Shown in pieces: positions 63,519-64,000 of a DNA stretch of 64,000 nt. Origin of the DNA: Methanococcoides sp. EBM-47 (lineage in GTDB: Archaea > Halobacteriota > Methanosarcinia > Methanosarcinales > Methanosarcinaceae); NCBI GenBank assembly GCA_001896725.1, contig MPPA01000010.1, positions 310,001 through 374,000 of the forward strand. Reading direction: 5' to 3'. The notes beneath the pieces were generated by a model. That model saw only the letters and a program-made list of their open reading frames with translations, searched no databases and was not told the DNA's origin. Each line of letters begins with the position of its first letter. The first letter of the stretch is position 1. Both the position numbers and the translations under genes were made by a program.

Positions 63519-64000
63519 ATGAGTATTCTTGTGCTTGTAAGACATGGGGAATCACGTTGGAACCTGGAGAACAGATTTGCTGGCTGGGTAGATGTTCCTC
63601 TGAGTGAAAAAGGGATCGTGGAAGCATTGGATTGTGCAAAATATCTTAAATCGGTCGAATTTGATGTTGCTTTCACATCAAAGCTTACACGAGCTCAGAC
63701 CACATTGATGCTGATATTATCATGCCAGAAAAAGACAGGTATTTTCCTGCATGACGATGGAAAAGAGAATGAATGGTCCCTTCATCCCATGCGTGTGGAT
63801 GAAAATGAAATGCCCATATATTCCAGTGAAGCATTGAATGAACGGTACTATGGAATACTGCAAGGACAGAATAAACAACATGCTCGTGAAATTTATGGAG
63901 AGGATCAGGTCTTTATCTGGAGGCGAAGTTTTGATATTGCACCACCGAATGGCGAAAGCCTGAAAGATACATATGAACGGACAATACCATATTTTAAGGA
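63519..64000 (+). CDS. gpmA: Phosphoglycerate mutase (dPGM/GpmA type), 3'-truncated
   Basis: The first 160 codons are in the window; the frame is open to the edge. The active-site RHGESRWNLENRFAGWVDVPLSEKG is diagnostic of the histidine-phosphatase mutases (catalytic His in RHGE), followed by FDVAFTSKLTRAQTTL and ERYYGILQGQNK. GpmA interconverts 3- and 2-phosphoglycerate. Between 67 and 110 the sequence is longer than the Escherichia coli type. The ATG at 63519 has AGGTGAAATG upstream. Confidence 0.9.
   Translation, partial: MSILVLVRHGESRWNLENRFAGWVDVPLSEKGIVEALDCAKYLKSVEFDVAFTSKLTRAQTTLMLILSCQKKTGIFLHDDGKENEWSLHPMRVDENEMPIYSSEALNERYYGILQGQNKQHAREIYGEDQVFIWRRSFDIAPPNGESLKDTYERTIPYFK

Overview
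The window comes from the chromosome of a methanogenic archaeon, most likely a Methanosarcinaceae member. A Methanomethylovorans- or Methanolobus-like genus is only a guess. The archaeal signs are a methanogenesis marker 12 protein, an intact exosome/proteasome superoperon, archaeal-type RNase P proteins, SepF, KEOPS Pcc1 paralogues, Hel308, AhbC-type heme synthesis, a tRNA-Trp whose intron is a box C/D guide RNA, and a PGF-CTERM surface protein. I see no IS element, prophage, CRISPR array or rRNA. The window is cut inside a gene at both ends.

Layout. 1-1503: partial DUF1616 membrane protein and a CPBP protease. 1790-4822 (+): metal-responsive DtxR-type regulator and a ZnuACB-type metal importer. 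4847-5170 (-): SMR exporter. 5501-13332 (-): ribosomal S15, then glmU-like, glmS, glmM, a second glmU-like gene, a RecJ-like DHH nuclease and a Pcc1-family gene. 13492-17532 (-): hisS followed by four unrecognised membrane-anchored, pilin-like proteins. 17746-19050 (+): trpB2 behind two TGTACA boxes. 19190-19879 (-): Fe-S protein. 20172-27212 (+): hel308, hisD, DUF1699, then the siroheme/heme genes cobA, hemD and ahbC. 27370-28181 (-): superoxide reductase and a DsrE protein. 28386-36141 (+): valS, PUA protein, sepF-zpr1, peroxiredoxin, proS and cobT. 36371-36558 (+): intron-containing tRNA-Trp. 36884-37891 (+): REC-PAS protein. 38050-47118 (+): exosome superoperon from L15e to a DHH phosphoesterase. 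47152-50382 (+): paaK-ACT and DUF2103-methanogenesis marker 12. 50831-54387 (+): glycosyltransferases. 54593-57253 (-): giant LVIVD/FG-GAP-like surface protein. 57698-60384 (+): XRE-cupin regulator, thioesterase and acyl-CoA ligase. 60401-63354 (-): surface proteins. 63519-end (+): phosphoglycerate mutase, cut.

How the genes work together. The glm block would take fructose-6-phosphate to UDP-N-acetylglucosamine, feeding surface glycans that the glycosyltransferases may use. cobA-hemD-ahbC carry uroporphyrinogen to siroheme and the alternative heme route. The exosome block links ribosome, RNA decay, tRNA processing, proteasome and RNA polymerase genes.

Most notable observations. (1) GlmS lacks the catalytic N-terminal Cys (Gly instead), and the conserved HTRWATHG motif reads HTRGATHG, so the glutaminase half looks dead and the enzyme may use free ammonia. 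(2) The L15e mRNA appears to begin with a compact structured leader whose closing stem ends at the ribosome-binding site. (3) hisS leads an uncharacterised four-gene pilin-like set. (4) A response regulator carries a histidine-kinase dimerisation domain with the phospho-accepting His replaced by Gln and no ATPase domain. (5) TRP-box-like TGTACA pairs lie at the trpB2 promoter. (6) The tRNA-Trp intron can be read base by base as a dual guide for C34 and C39.
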